The notes beneath the pieces were generated by a model. It had not been told where the DNA came from. It made no database searches and saw nothing but the letters and a program-made list of their open reading frames with translations. Both the position numbers and the translations under genes were made by a program. Shown here piece by piece: positions 22,631 to 34,509 of a stretch of DNA of 64,000 bases. This DNA comes from Ottelia alismoides (Eukaryota; Streptophyta; Magnoliopsida; Alismatales; Hydrocharitaceae): contig JAZKJV010002611.1 in the NCBI GenBank assembly GCA_037367405.1, positions 1,612,001 to 1,676,000 on the forward strand, written 5' to 3'. Numbering within the stretch: position 1 is the stretch's first letter; the number at the start of each line of letters is the position of its first letter.

Positions 22631-25600
22631 ATTTCCCACTAGCCCAAAGAGTCATTAATAGGATAATCATTTAAACCCACACTCATGTGACAATCATAGG
22701 CTATTTAGAAAATAGCCAGGTAAGCTGATCAGTCACTCTATTCCCGCGAGACCACGCCAAGTCCTTTTACGACACTTGCATATCCCCAGTAACAGTGCTC
22801 GCATCCAATGCGAATGTTGCATCTAATGCAACCAATACTCAATCTAGTCAAAGCAGTTGTAATGTCCTTGACACTATTTCTCAATAACTATTATAACCAG
22901 TATTTCCATAATCCTTATCAGAATACCCTTATTTTGGGAGATCTCTATCTCCTAAGGTATTCGCAGTTAAGACCTTTTAGATATCTATCTATAAAGTCTT
23001 AAGCTTTTGAAGATATGACTTTGAGATCACTATCTCAAAAAAAATCTTATCATCTATGAAGATTTTATTATTATTGCAATCAAGTGTTTTCTCTCACCAT
23101 AGTAGGATTAGCAACACTTTACTACTCCCATTGCATGGTAGATATCTGGCTTTTGTACACATCTAGCATACACTTAGCTTCTAGTAACTAATGCACAAGT
23201 GCAAGCAGTTCTAGCATTCACTTCCTCAACTCTTTGAGGTGCTATCCCTTTAGATAGGTCAGTACCAAATCTTAAGGGAATGAAGCCTTTCTTGGAATTT
23301 CCAAGAATGGAATACGTCCAAGGTGTACTACAAATGTGACAGTCCCAATACCCTCTTTTCTTTGCTTCTGAACAACTTCAGAAATAAGATCTAAGAGGTA
23401 TTCTTGAGATCATATCTCAAGGTATGGAATAGCCAGTCTATAAAACACTTATTATCATCCTTATATCATTCCAAATGATTAGGATATTATCTACATTTAG
23501 CACGATGAACACAATGGCACTCCCACTAAGCTTCACATGGTTCATCAAGATTCTATTTGAAATCATAACATTTATAATTTCATCAAATCTTATGTTCCAT
23601 CAACAAGAAGCTTATTTGAGTCCACAGATGGATTTCTTTAGCTTTCACACCTTACTTTCCCCAAACATGAAACCCTGGGGCTACTTCATGTGAATATCCT
23701 CAGAGAGGTATTCGTTAGAGGAATGCAATCTTGAATTACATCCTGAAGATGCAATAGTCAAGTTGTGTAGCTACGGTTAGCAATATTCTGATGAGTTTAA
23801 GCATGGTTACCGAAGAGCAAGTCTCATCGCAAGCAATGTCTTCTTTTCTGGTGTATAGCTCATGGCTACGAACCGACCTTTGAAGGTTTCTACCTTCTCA
23901 TCAGGTTCCCTTTCTCTTGAAGATCCATTTACACCTTAATGGGTCTAACCCTTATAGGTGGATCCTCGAGGGTCCATATACAACACTTGTATATGAAGTC
24001 TACTTTAGACTTTATTGCCAATATCCATCTTTCCATGTCATGATCCTTAGGAGCTTCATCCCATGAAGTCCAATCATTGTCAGACTTAACTGACACATGG
24101 AATACATCCTCAAAATCATTTGAAGAGGTATTAGTGCTTCATCTTTAATTGTCCTTTCAGTTTCCGATTTCAGGAGCATCATTATCTTCTAAAGATTAAA
24201 TGAGATCCTACACTTCATTTTCATCTTGATTCTCAAGAGAGTCATCCTCTAAGAATCACATTCTCAGAGATGAGATCTTTTAAGAATCTCAAGGTCATAA
24301 AGTAGGTATCCAATACCATCCTTTATTTTCCTAATGAAGTAGCACTCTCTAGTGCTTAATTCCAGCTTACTTGCATGGAATCTTATTAAGGATATATAGT
24401 GTAGTCTCTACTACATATATACATGGAAACTAAGAGGTAATTATGCTAAATTCATCATTGATCAAATCATGTCACATATGATCCAATTGTATCTCCCTAC
24501 AACTCTATTGAGTTCAGGTTTATCAAGAGGAGTGAGATAAAAATGATATTCATATCTTCATAAGGTATTCTTTGAATTTTATCTAACAGGTACAAGATAC
24601 CTAGGTTAGATCAAATTCATTTCATGTTTCTTCAAATTTTGGTTCTAAACCAAAATTGTGAAATATTTGAACATTTCAAAGGTTTCTCAGGTGAAGAAAT
24701 CTCATATCATACATAATCATCATTAGATATCACATATCCATAATGTTTACTATGATATAGATGATCTACATACATCAATATGTATGAGATCTTGAATACC
24801 TCGACATCTAACACCATTCCCAGAGAAGAGTGTATTGGACATTTTACTTTGAATACAATATTCACAAGTATGTAAGATTTGAAATTTTAGACATTCTAAA
24901 GTTTCATATCTTACTAGTCTATTGATCAAATCAACAGACAAATGTCCAAGGCTTGATGCCAGATCATTGTCAAATGATCTTCATCCTCCTATTGATCTTA
25001 TAAGGTTTTACTTTTAGTATTAGAAATCTTAATGAACCATTCATTAATTTTCTAATTTTTGTGGAGTCCACTAGATGTTAGATTACTATCTAAAATATTT
25101 CCATCATAACTCTTTATGATAGTTCTATCTCAGAATTCATGTTTATTTCCAACATTTAGAAACAAACAATGAGTGTACTCTACTATCTAGGTCATAGAGA
25201 CATTCTCCAAGACTAGGGGCTCTCCCACTGAGAATATGAAGTCTATCTATCCAACAGAGATTGCTGCAACAATTACAGCAATATCCATGTAGATGACTAC
25301 TAAACCTTAAGATCAAATTTCTAATCTTCTAATATATATATGCAACAAATTGCAGATGCCATTAGAAGATTGTGATACAATTGTCAGACTTTATCTTATG
25401 AAATAAGAAAGTCAGAGTCAATGATTATATGTAGATTATTTTGATGCTCTATCTGAGTCCTTCACTAGGATTTTAGACAGACTTGATAGTCATACTATCA
25501 GCACATCAACTTATTGCAGTATTGGCATTCATCCAACTCTTTAGATGTGATATGGAAGTCACAGAAGTAGGTCAACTCTTTGACTTTCCTTCTTACTCGG

Positions 25601-25846
25601 GTCTGACCCATGCTTCCACTGTGCTCTCTTCATCTATAAACAACCATTGTTCAAGACAAAGAATCTCTTATGTTTAATTCCAAAGATTTCAATACAAGAG
25701 CATTTCAACATTTATACATGCTTCATTAAATTCATTCAAAATGATTATAATGAAGCTTCATGAATGACTTGAGTATAGATAGTAGAATGATGACACTCAT
25801 CATATCTACAAACATCCTAACTCTTAGAGACTTAGGTTCAGGTAGG
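22631..25846 (-). pseudogene. pol: Element D copia pol remnant, heavily decayed
   Basis: The - strand can be aligned to element A from the PPT (22631 onward) through RNase H, RT, integrase and protease towards gag, but no frame stays open for long. The best piece is 24941-24750, reading MSVDLINRLV ... CEYCIQSKM, the GAG-pre-integrase finger. The RT catalytic box reads NVDN instead of YVDD (near 23487-23498). Total length is about 300 bases shorter than in A, so deletions are present too. This decay far exceeds the difference between D's LTRs. Confidence 0.85.
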
Positions 25847-26997
25847 TGATGAAGCTACGTTTCATCATCTTTATTCTATCATTTTGGCCTTAAAAACCCT
25901 AGTAAATGCGTATAAATAGGCTTAATTTAGGCACTTTAGCATTCATGCATCATTGTGTAAATATTGTATAAAATGCGGTTTTTAAAGCCAAAATTATAGA
26001 ATAAAGAAAAGAAAAAAAGAATAAAATATTATAAATATTTTATGACCCGAAACTCTGAGACCTAGGCATCTTGATGAATAGGTCGACAAAGAATAAAGTA
26101 GGGGGAGATAAGGGCCAAAATACAATAAAAATACCTTTTATTCAATGCATTCTTTATTCATTTTGGGACCTATTTTTGGTTCCACTTTTTATAAATCAAA
26201 TAAATAAACTTTGTCATAAAATTTGTAGATAATTAAATAAATAAAAATACAAAAATGATTTCACTGAAAAATAATACACAGATAAAAAGTTATGGTCTGA
26301 ATAAGATTTCAAAACTCCAACTTTCCAGACCTGTATCTTGCAAATTAAAACTCAAAATGTACCAAATTCACCTTTAATTGTATATAGCATAAAATAATCT
26401 ATTTAATGGAGGTGGTTTTGTATTTTTCGGAGTTACGGTTTGAAAGTTGAGTTTTGGACCCTCATTGTATATCTATACAGATTAAAATATTCAATTTATT
26501 ATTTATTCATTATTTTTGTAAATTTATATTTTTATAATTTTGTAAATATTACTTATAATAAATAAGTATATTAAAATCAGAATAAAAACTCAAAGAAAAC
26601 TTAAAATAAAATACTTGTAAATAAAAGACATAGGTAGGATACCTATATACAAACCTGTATAAATAATACTTATATTTTATTAAGTGTACAAAATACTTCA
26701 TAAAAATAAAATAAAAATATATTTAAGTGTACAAAAATATTCTATAAATTTATAAAATAATAAACTAACTTAAATAAATTGATTACATAAAATAAAAATA
26801 AAATACTTAAATGTATAGATATAGATACCTATAAAGGGCATAAATGGAAACTTGTAATTATAAGCCTTATAAAATAATTAAAATTCACCATGAAATAATC
26901 AATAAAATAATGAACATTTTTTATTCAATAACCAAAAAATAATAAATTGATTTGCTATTTTTAATTGAATTTACAAATGTTTTTCCCAGGGATTTTT

Positions 26998-27046
26998 CTG
27001 GTTGGTCCACGTGGACCAACCAGGTGGAAGTTGACCACTGGTCAAC
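26998..27046. promoter_or_regulatory. Palindrome pair in Athila U3: 26-bp G-box palindrome and inverted W-boxes
   Basis: 26998-27023 is a perfect 26-bp palindrome with half CTGGTTGGTCCAC and centre CACGTG (G-box core). Seven bases later, 27030-27046 reads GTTGACCA-C-TGGTCAAC, two W-box sequences (TTGACC) in inverted order. The 3' LTR repeats both at 40012-40037 and 40044-40060. G-boxes are bound by bZIP/bHLH factors and W-boxes by WRKY factors in plants. Use by this LTR is inference. Confidence 0.6.
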
Positions 27047-27070
27047 TCCCTGGTTCTTGCTCCTGCAGCC

Positions 27071-27388
27071 TGTCAGAATGCGTTTTGGCCCGATTTCTCG
27101 GAATTTTAGAGCTCGCATCGTTCACATTTTGACCTCGGGCCCTTCTTCACTTTTTCTCCCCATATAACCAACATACACGCCCAGTACTTGCATTGGTCTT
27201 TGGATCGAAGATTCGCTCGATAAACCTCGATCTTCATGCCGTCTCGCCCACTCTCTGCCCAAAGTTCTGAAGGTTGTCAGACTGCGTTTTTTGGCGTTTT
27301 CTCCGAATTTTGGAGAGCGCGTCTTTCACCATTTGGCATTGCTTTCTTCTTGACTTTTGTTCACCATATATTGAGGATACACGCCCAT
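27071..27388 (+). promoter_or_regulatory. Duplicated promoter-like segment in element E LTR
   Basis: Two degenerate copies are about 205 bases apart. Each starts TGTCAGA(A/C)TGCGTTTT, contains TTTTCTC or TTTCTCGGAATTTT, and ends with CATATAA or CATATAT followed by ACACGCCCA (27176-27183 and 27381-27388). The TATA-like CATATA at the same place in both copies suggests two alternative core promoters. The 3' LTR has both copies as well (from about 40085 and 40290). Confidence 0.5.
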
Positions 27389-29443
27389 GGATGTTTTCGG
27401 GGAGTGCATCACTGATGTGCTCCAGAAGCACCGTTCTTTGTGCCCTGTCGACCATCTTCTTCAAAAACCACCAACTTTTTCATTTCAAACTTAAACCCTC
27501 TTTAGACCGTTTTTTCCTTCTCTTTGGAGATCTCAGGACTGGAGCTTGTGACAGGAGTTCCTCCAGCTCTCTAGAGGCAAGGTTAGGCGGCCGTGGAGCG
27601 GCTTCCACCCATCTCCGGTCGTCTAGGTCGTGAGGTACATCTCTGGCTTCTTCTGCCATTGAGGTTTGCATTTCATTTCATTTTCTTGCATTTTCTTTAG
27701 TTTTTCTTGTATTCTCTTAATCCCAGTAGTTGTAGGATCACATTCCCACCTTCCACTTCGCACAAGATTCGTCCGCTCACTCTTCGCAAGCCCTCGTTGG
27801 AGCTTGCTCCGACAAACAACCATCTGCCACTCCCACCGTATTTCCACCACTGGAGGGTCGTGGCATTTTGCCCACGATTCACTTAACTCATCTTGTAGGT
27901 CTTGGAGCTTCACGCGTACCTGGGAGGAGATTTTGTTGTTGGCAGGAGAATCCTAGGGCCGCCACCGTCTCCGACTTCGTGGTGGACTTACGGTGATCCT
28001 CCACCCCTTTTGACGCCTCCAGAAGATAGAGAAAGACCGCAGGAGCGTTGGGCGCCATTTTGGAGCACGAAGGACAGTCGGAGAAGGAGGATCTTGCCGA
28101 AGGAACGTTGCAGCGGTGGAGTCCGTCCCCGTTCATCCAGCAGCCATCTTCGCCGTCGAATCATCAAGGCGTCCCAGATTGAGCAGGAGCCGTCCGATCT
28201 ACCCGGGCGAGGGTATTTTGCACTATTTCCCCCGCCATTTTGTGTAATATTTATTTAGGACTCAAAGCATTCATCTGCAGATGTGTACTTTTGTACAATT
28301 TGCATATTGGCCCTTGAACTTCGCTCTATTTTCATTCATACCCTTGTTAGGCCTTGTATTTTTGTATGCTTTCCCTATTTATTTCATGCATCTAGAAAAT
28401 TCGAAAAAAATCTCAAAAAATAGAGTTAAGCTCCTTCTGCATTACAGTATCTCGCCATATTTTTATTTTTCATAATTATTGCATTTTAATATTTATAAAA
28501 AATAAAAAATACTCGTTTTTGGCACTGTTTGCGTCATAAAATACCAAAAAAATATAAAAACAAAGCAGAAAATTCCTAAAAAAAATATATTTTGCTTATC
28601 GTATTGTGTTCTAACTCCAGTCTAAAAATCACTAAAAAATATAAAAGAAAACTCCTATAAATTATAAAACTCTAAAAACCTTCAAAAAATATATAAAATT
28701 CATAAAAAATCTAAAAATTATGTTTTCGTTTCCTGAATTTTCTTTATTCTGTTATCTTTAATTTAAAATTAATTTGGGAACATTTTGTTGTTGTTGTTTG
28801 CTATTTTCCATTCCCATTTTGATTTCGGCGAGCATTGATATTCACTGTTTTCTTGTATTTTGACAATCAAAAATACCAAAAATATTCTGAAAATTCCCCA
28901 AAAATCACAAAAACAGTAAAAAAAATAAAAAGACCAAAAACATTTTATTTCCTGAATTTTAATTATTTTTAGTTGTTTTTATAAATACCTTATCTTCCTT
29001 TTTATTACATTATGTATATATTCTATTATTGAAAAAGAAAATACAAAAATATAAAATATAAAAAGAAAATAAAAAATCAAAAAATTAAAAATCAAAATAC
29101 AAAAATATAAAATTAAAAAAAATTTAATGAAAATATAAAATAAAAAACCCACAAAAAATAGCATAGTAGATATTTGATTACATTCACACACTTTTGAGCA
29201 ATTTTTCCCCAATCTATCCTGTCTGCTCCCTGTGTTCGACCTCTACACATACTTGCACCTATACACATCTTTGTTGTAGAGTTATAATAAATTTTGACTC
29301 CGCACATTCACTTTGATTTCCTTATTTGATTGTTGTGGGTTAATTGTTGATTAATTGAGGTTTCGTGAGCGGTCGCCTCAGCGACATTGTAGTCCCGCCT
29401 TGTGTGGACTACTTTAGACCCTCGCCAAATCTCGATTATCAAA

Positions 29444-29461
29444 TGGCACCGTTGTCGGGGA
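29444..29461 (+). other. Element E primer-binding site, tRNA-Asp
   Basis: TGGCACCGTTGTCGGGGA starts two bases after the LTR. It matches the complement of the plant tRNA-Asp 3' end at 16 of 18 places; both differences are transitions. tRNA-Asp priming is characteristic of Athila elements. Confidence 0.85.
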
Positions 29462-30821
29462 GCAACAACGCGTAGTTCGGGTTTTTGCTTGTGTTTGTGA
29501 TTATTTGCCTATTTTTGCCTTATTTATTTGCTCATTTATTTGATATAATTGTTTAACTTGTCTAATCACCCTCTCTTGTTGACTTTGTGCGAGGGACCGC
29601 AAATCGAGGGAGGTGCTCTACCCTAGGCGCCTACGCACCCACGTGAAACCGGCGTCAGCTTGCCGACCTAGCATCAAAGGAGGCTTGGAGGATTTGAGAA
29701 GACAAGCACATTTTTGAGCATTTTTTGTGCATTATTTATTTGTGTAATTTCAGTGAGAGAGAGAGACTCTATTGTGTAATAATACAGGTACCCCCGGACT
29801 TTGGACTCTTGATCCTAATTTCCAAGTGTTTATACACTTGGGGGCTCACCGCGGATTTTTCGGCTTTTCTTCGCATTTTTTTATTTTTATTTTGTTTTCC
29901 GATTTTGTTTTCTTTATTTTGTATGATTGAGCCCTTAGTTTTAGGATTGCTTGCGATAGACTTAGGTCCAAAGACAATAATAACCATTGCATGTACCTAT
30001 AGTGCGTTTTGGACTTAGACAAAATTTAAACAGTCGCATCATCATCTTCGAGCCTATGTGCCGCGAGCCCACCCCATCAAGCGCTACTCCTGAACTCGAT
30101 TTGTCGAGAAGAGGAGGGGTGAGTCTAGACCGGACTTTTTGGATTGAAGATTGGTGACCGACTTGTGGTGCTTCATGTTAATAACAATTTCTAAAACTTA
30201 GGGCGATTTCATCGGCTTTGCATTTACATATAGATTAGGTTTCAATTCTGCTGAGCATCTTTGCATGTAGAGTGTTGGAGGCAAGGTGAGCATTTGCGCT
30301 TTAGCATACATCATCATTTTGCCGCTTGCATTGCTTTTCCGACTCTCTATCTCTGATTTTGATCACCTAGGTGCTTAAAAGAATGGACTCCCCGTTAGGC
30401 TCGTGCATTCTCATTAAAAATCCAAAAAAAGTGATAACCAATAAAATTGGGACTACTAATATTACTTGACACTAAAAAAGACCAAAAAGAAAAATATTCT
30501 TTTGGGGCGAGTAATCCCCTCATTGTCTTCGCTTTTACTTGCTCGCGCACACACTAGGGATTAGTGCCCAAATCCCAGTGAGCCCCTAAGTGTTTGTGCA
30601 ACTTCTTGACTTCTCACCTAACTCTAAAACAGACAAGATAAAAAGACAGCATTTTACGGTCTCTACCGAGTTGAGTAGGTGAAATTGAGGGTTTGAATTG
30701 TGTGAGTTTTGCTTGTGATTGCTTGTGTGTTTGCTAAGATCGTCTCTACGCATTTGTGCCTTTTCTCCACTTCTCTTGACTTGACCATCGTGTTCTCCCG
30801 ATCATTGTCTTTTGTTTCCGA
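29462..30821 (+). other. Element E 5' leader
   Basis: This is a 1.36-kb untranslated stretch between PBS and the first gag-like ATG. I see no long frame, only short A/T-rich and C/T-rich stretches and a GA run near 29757-29765. It is probably the packaging region, by position only. Confidence 0.6.
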
Positions 30822-31506
30822 GATGGACCCCTGAAGCGTATTTTATCCGGACTTTGCGGATCCCTCGTTCACTCCAGCTGGTCCACCTCCTTCTTTCCAG
30901 GAGGACTTTGCTCCTGATTTTTGTACATATCCGACCAACCCACTATTTCAGGATACGGACTTTGACTTTCACCGATCATTTCCACCATTGTCACCCTCAC
31001 ATTTCGACAACCCACTCTTCCTTGAGTATCCTGATCCGGAATGTGATTTTTGTCCACACCCACTGCCCACATATGATACACCCAATCCTGAGATGTTGGA
31101 GTCACCTTTCATGGTATCCACACTTGAGACTTTGAATCAGATGATGGAGCATATGAATTCGAGGATTGCCGACCTTACCAGTTTAAATAAGAACCAAAAT
31201 GTCGCTCCATTCTTTGAGGATGTGGAATCATTTGAGGATTATCATGAGAGCTTGCAATCGCCCAAAATACAAAAAAATGAGAAAATTTGAAAAACACAAA
31301 AAGAGTTCAGGGGACCTTTGGTTGATTTAGACTGTAAGGAGAGTGCCCACTTGCCAGATCATTTGACCACACAACCTTTCACACCTTGTCCCACCTTTGA
31401 CCCCGAGGTTGCCGCTGTACAGTCTGCTCTTGGCACGCCTCGTGTAGATGATGATTCCGACTTCCTCTCTTGTATGGAGGAAGTCCAAAAATTCAAAAAA
31501 TGTTGA
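30822..31506 (+). pseudogene. Element E gag-like frame
   Basis: An ATG at 30822 opens a reading that runs in one frame to 32061, broken by TGA at 30831-30833, 31288-31290 and 31504-31506. The product is acidic and Pro/Phe-rich (for example FADPSFTPAGPPPSFQEDF), followed by a short likely coiled coil (TLETLNQMMEHMNSRIADL). I see neither the retrotransposon capsid core nor a zinc knuckle, so this is at most the tail of a gag or a reduced gag. All three internal stops are TGA. Confidence 0.65.
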
Positions 31507-32061
31507 TTGAACCCGAAGTGCTGGCCCACTATTCATGAGATTATCCATGCCCCACTTCAGCAGGTTATGACTGATTTATCTTCTCCTCTTCCCAAGAAGA
31601 GAAAGCGGAGGAGCAGATCTGAGCATCATATCTTGACCATGGCCACTGCCCACGCCATCACACACCGTCCCATTCCTAGGAAGAGGAACACTGCCACACC
31701 TTTCATTAGCTGCACATCTCTGACCACACATGTGATCACTCTCCTCGACGGCAGTGCTTCGATTAGCATATTAACCTTCTCGCTGGTACATTCTCTTCAC
31801 TTAGGGCCTCTCAAGAAAACCAGGATCATCGTTCAGTTTGCTGATGGATCTATCAAGAGGCCGAAAGGTATCCTTGAAAATGCCGTCATTTCGATTCAGG
31901 GCATGAGTCACAATGTTGATTTTGTTGTATTGCCCATGGAGACCTCCACAGGGGAGCACTCTCTAATCATCCTGGGACGACCATTCCTTGTCTCTGCGAG
32001 GGTCGTTATTGATTACGGATCAGGAGAGATTCGCTTCCTCCTGCTGACGAGAGCGAAGTGA
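31507..32061 (+). CDS. Element E protease-like frame
   Basis: The open stretch is 184 codons. A basic patch PKKRKRRSR near residue 30 could be a nuclear signal or RNA-binding patch. The retropepsin loop LLDGSASISIL comes at about residues 77-87, then VQFADGSIKRPKG and IILGRPFLVSARVV, the flap/ILG block. It aligns with the broken protease of element B (LLDIGS-stop-INLL, QFADRSVKRPKG, IILGHPFL). The active-site triad reads D-G-S rather than D-S/T-G, so catalysis is doubtful. The stop before it (31504-31506) separates it from the gag-like part in the same frame; the start is not a natural one. Confidence 0.75.
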   Translation: MNPKCWPTIHEIIHAPLQQVMTDLSSPLPKKRKRRSRSEHHILTMATAHAITHRPIPRKRNTATPFISCTSLTTHVITLLDGSASISILTFSLVHSLHLGPLKKTRIIVQFADGSIKRPKGILENAVISIQGMSHNVDFVVLPMETSTGEHSLIILGRPFLVSARVVIDYGSGEIRFLLLTRAK

Positions 32062-32116
32062 TGATCACCGCACCCACTGCCGATCAGAGACCTGCACCTA
32101 ATGCGACCTCACTGTC

Positions 32117-32824
32117 TTGGTTGCCCCTGAGGACCATGACCTTGACGAGACTATCAGAGAATTTTGCTACTTATTGGATTCCACTGAGACCCAAGAATTC
32201 CTCTCCAAGGAGGAAGACTTGGAAAGCATGGACCTCGGAGTTCCTTCTTCTGGGACTTGGCGCTGTGTTGATGACATCCGCGGGATTTACACGATTGACA
32301 CCATTGAGCGGAGGGCAGATCCAGAGACTCGACAGGATGGACATGACTCGACTACTTTCACTGATGAGTCCGCTCCTGTTCACCTAGATACTAATGAGAC
32401 CAGGACCGAAGTTGATCTGATTGCTTTTATTCGTGAATTCGGTCCTTTCGATGAGAAAGATGATCCAGTCGAGATTATTGAGGACGAACAGAGTTCGACT
32501 ACTTCCATTGATGAGTTCGCTCCTTTTGGTTTTGACCTGGACGAGACCTCGCATGATGACTCTGATTACACTACTTCCGATGATGAGGAGTTTGTCCCTT
32601 TTCACCGTGACATCAACGAGACTCCTAAGGCCGGACCTAGTCGTACTTCTTCCACTCACCAGTCTGTGCCTTCACACCCTAGGGCCCCTGAGGATGTTCA
32701 CTCTATCGACCCTGATCGGCTTCCGTCACTGTGGACCCCGATGTCGACCTGCACCACACCAGATCCATTCGTCAACGGTCCCGCAAGAAGGTTTGCTTTC
32801 AACCTTCTTGACCATTTGTATATC
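32117..32824 (+). CDS. Element E acidic frame with internal repeats, cut by F
   Basis: About 236 codons, very rich in Asp/Glu/Ser/Thr. A degenerate unit recurs three times (TDESAPVHLDTNET, IDEFAPFGFDLDET, DEEFVPFHRDINET). It occupies the place of the protease-RT linker of element B and ends where RT should begin. The TGA at 32825-32827 is supplied by the first bases of insertion F. Past F the frame stays open for 35 more codons to a stop at 36298-36300 inside the first hairpin of the array. No enzyme fold is recognised. It is one base out of frame with the protease. Confidence 0.55.
32820..32824. repeat. Probable target-site duplication of F, left copy (ATATC)
   Basis: ATATC here and at 36188-36192 flank a TG...CA segment. 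Confidence 0.55.
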
Positions 32825-34470
32825 TGACGAACGCTCCCGCACCCTATGTTAATTCGGTCAAATTAATGTCCAAATTAATTAATGTGATTCGTTGCAGTCG
32901 GATACGAGAGGTTAATCAAAAACCACTTATGGATTAATCTGAAGTTAATTTTAAGCGGCAATATTTTTTTACTTGGTGGAAGTCCAAGGTCGATCTCAAG
33001 GAGGCATCTATCTCCTTAGGTGAATTTAAGCAAGGTTCCAAGTGTAAGATTTTCGGGGAATATTTTTTTTTTGGTCTTTTTCTATTTTCTATGCAGACAC
33101 ATACAAAATCAGGCCAAATTAAATGTTAATTCAGAAAGATGGTCAAATTAATTCCAAAAATTATGAAACTTGGCCAGATTATGAAATGAGATGAAATTAG
33201 GCTACTCTAATTTTTTTGTAATTTTTAGTTGCACGGATAATAAAATATGCAGACTTTAGTGAAAATAACTAAACCAATTTTAATAATTACCAAACGATGA
33301 TATTTCTCAGGAATAAAATTAATCCAAATAGATCTAATTAAGAGCTATCCAAATCAACTTGAATTTCCTTAAAACATTTCACGGTTGATTAATTAAAAAT
33401 CGATTAAGGTTTTCACTAAATGATTTTTCTAAGACAAACTATACATGCAAATAATGTGAATTTTGGATATGTTGTACCATAAACTTAGATCTACCAACTA
33501 CGATTTTTCAGTGATTTTTCGACAAGCAGAGAATACACAATCAAGTAATCAATCAAAATGGGCAAAATATTACAATTTTCCACCAAATTAATTTCAATAA
33601 ATATTCTGCGAATCAGAAAAATACAACTAAGTGCTAAAAAGGTAGAACAAAAGTTATGCTACACAATGCAACTTTCAGAATTAAAAATGGATGACAAATG
33701 ATGACAAAATAAATGTGCAAATGTAGGGGTATAATTACAATATCGAAATAAAAGTTGCTAAAATGAAATATGCTGACAAGGACGCCTATGCAATTACCAG
33801 AACCAGCAGGGGCATGAGTGCAATTTTCCCTTAGTTCATGTGCTTTCCATGTAACCTCCAGGGGGCAGGGTTTCTGCGCGATTCTCCAGATGCTTAGGGG
33901 TGTGGATGAAGTTCACCACCAGGGCACGTGCAAAGCACGTGCCTGCATGAGGGGAGGTCGACTAGCGTATACGCGCACCGAAGCAGGAGGCTGGCGTTTT
34001 CACCACAGGGCTCCGCGCGAAGGAGGAACAAGGTTGGCGGCCACTGGTCTTGCGTGGCCGCGCTGGCGTTGGCTGGCCGCGCGGGAGCTGCTGGAAGTTA
34101 GTGGCGCTTGCGAGAGATGGAGTCGCGCACCCTCTGATGCGTGGTCTTGAGCGGCGCACGGCGATGAGGTCAGCTGCTGCGGTTGGAGGCCGATGGCACG
34201 CAGGCTGATCGCTGGAGGAGGGTGCTCGGCGCAGCTACGAGACGTGGCAAGGAAGGATGGTGGGCTGTGCGCGGGGCAGCCGCGCGTGCGGCGGAGATGG
34301 CGAAGGAGCACCGCGGGAGCGACCTGGGCGAGCTGTTGGGCACGCGCGCCGCGGAGGTGGATGCGGCCGACGTTGGAGGGCGTGCGGTTGGGCTGCCGCA
34401 GAATCGACGGCAGGCGGTGGTGGTTGGGTGCGGGAGGAAGAAGATAGGAAGAGAGACGTGGATGCAAAAA

Positions 34471-34509
34471 TGCAAAAACAGGGGATTTCACAGCATCCCC
34501 TGTTTTGCA
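34471..34509. repeat. Hairpin in F (15-16-bp arms)
   Basis: TGCAAAAACAGGGGAT (34471-34486) faces ATCCCCTGTTTTGCA (34495-34509) with one bulged base and an 8-base loop. Function unknown. Confidence 0.5.

Larger units (their letters stand above)
25847..29441 (+). repeat. Element E 5' LTR
   Basis: The first 1.1 kb is very AT-rich (U3). A palindrome cluster at 26998-27046 is followed by a duplicated promoter-like segment (27071-27388). A GC-rich stretch at 27530-28230 follows, with spurious short frames on both strands, then an AT-rich tail and the U5 motif CTCCCTGTGTTCGACC near 29226-29241. Several frames of 60-120 codons exist, but they differ by shifts between the two LTRs and have no recognisable domain, so I call none of them genes. 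Confidence 0.92.

Noticed and set aside
27274..27633. 119-codon and neighbouring frames in the GC-rich part of E LTRs (also 40325-40648)
   Set aside because: Frames differ by shifts between the two LTRs and no domain is recognised. They are LTR leader sequence.
29221..29245. Pol III tRNA gene or tRNA-like B box
   Set aside because: No matching A box at the right distance, no cloverleaf, no T-run terminator. Kept only as a conserved motif.
34000..34491. GC-rich 163-codon frame on the - strand (and overlapping frames on both strands) as a captured host gene
   Set aside because: Composition is Arg/Pro/Ser/Ala-rich in all frames, as GC-rich DNA gives. No domain, no consistent start, and it lies within a TG...CA segment with TSD, so LTR sequence is the better reading.
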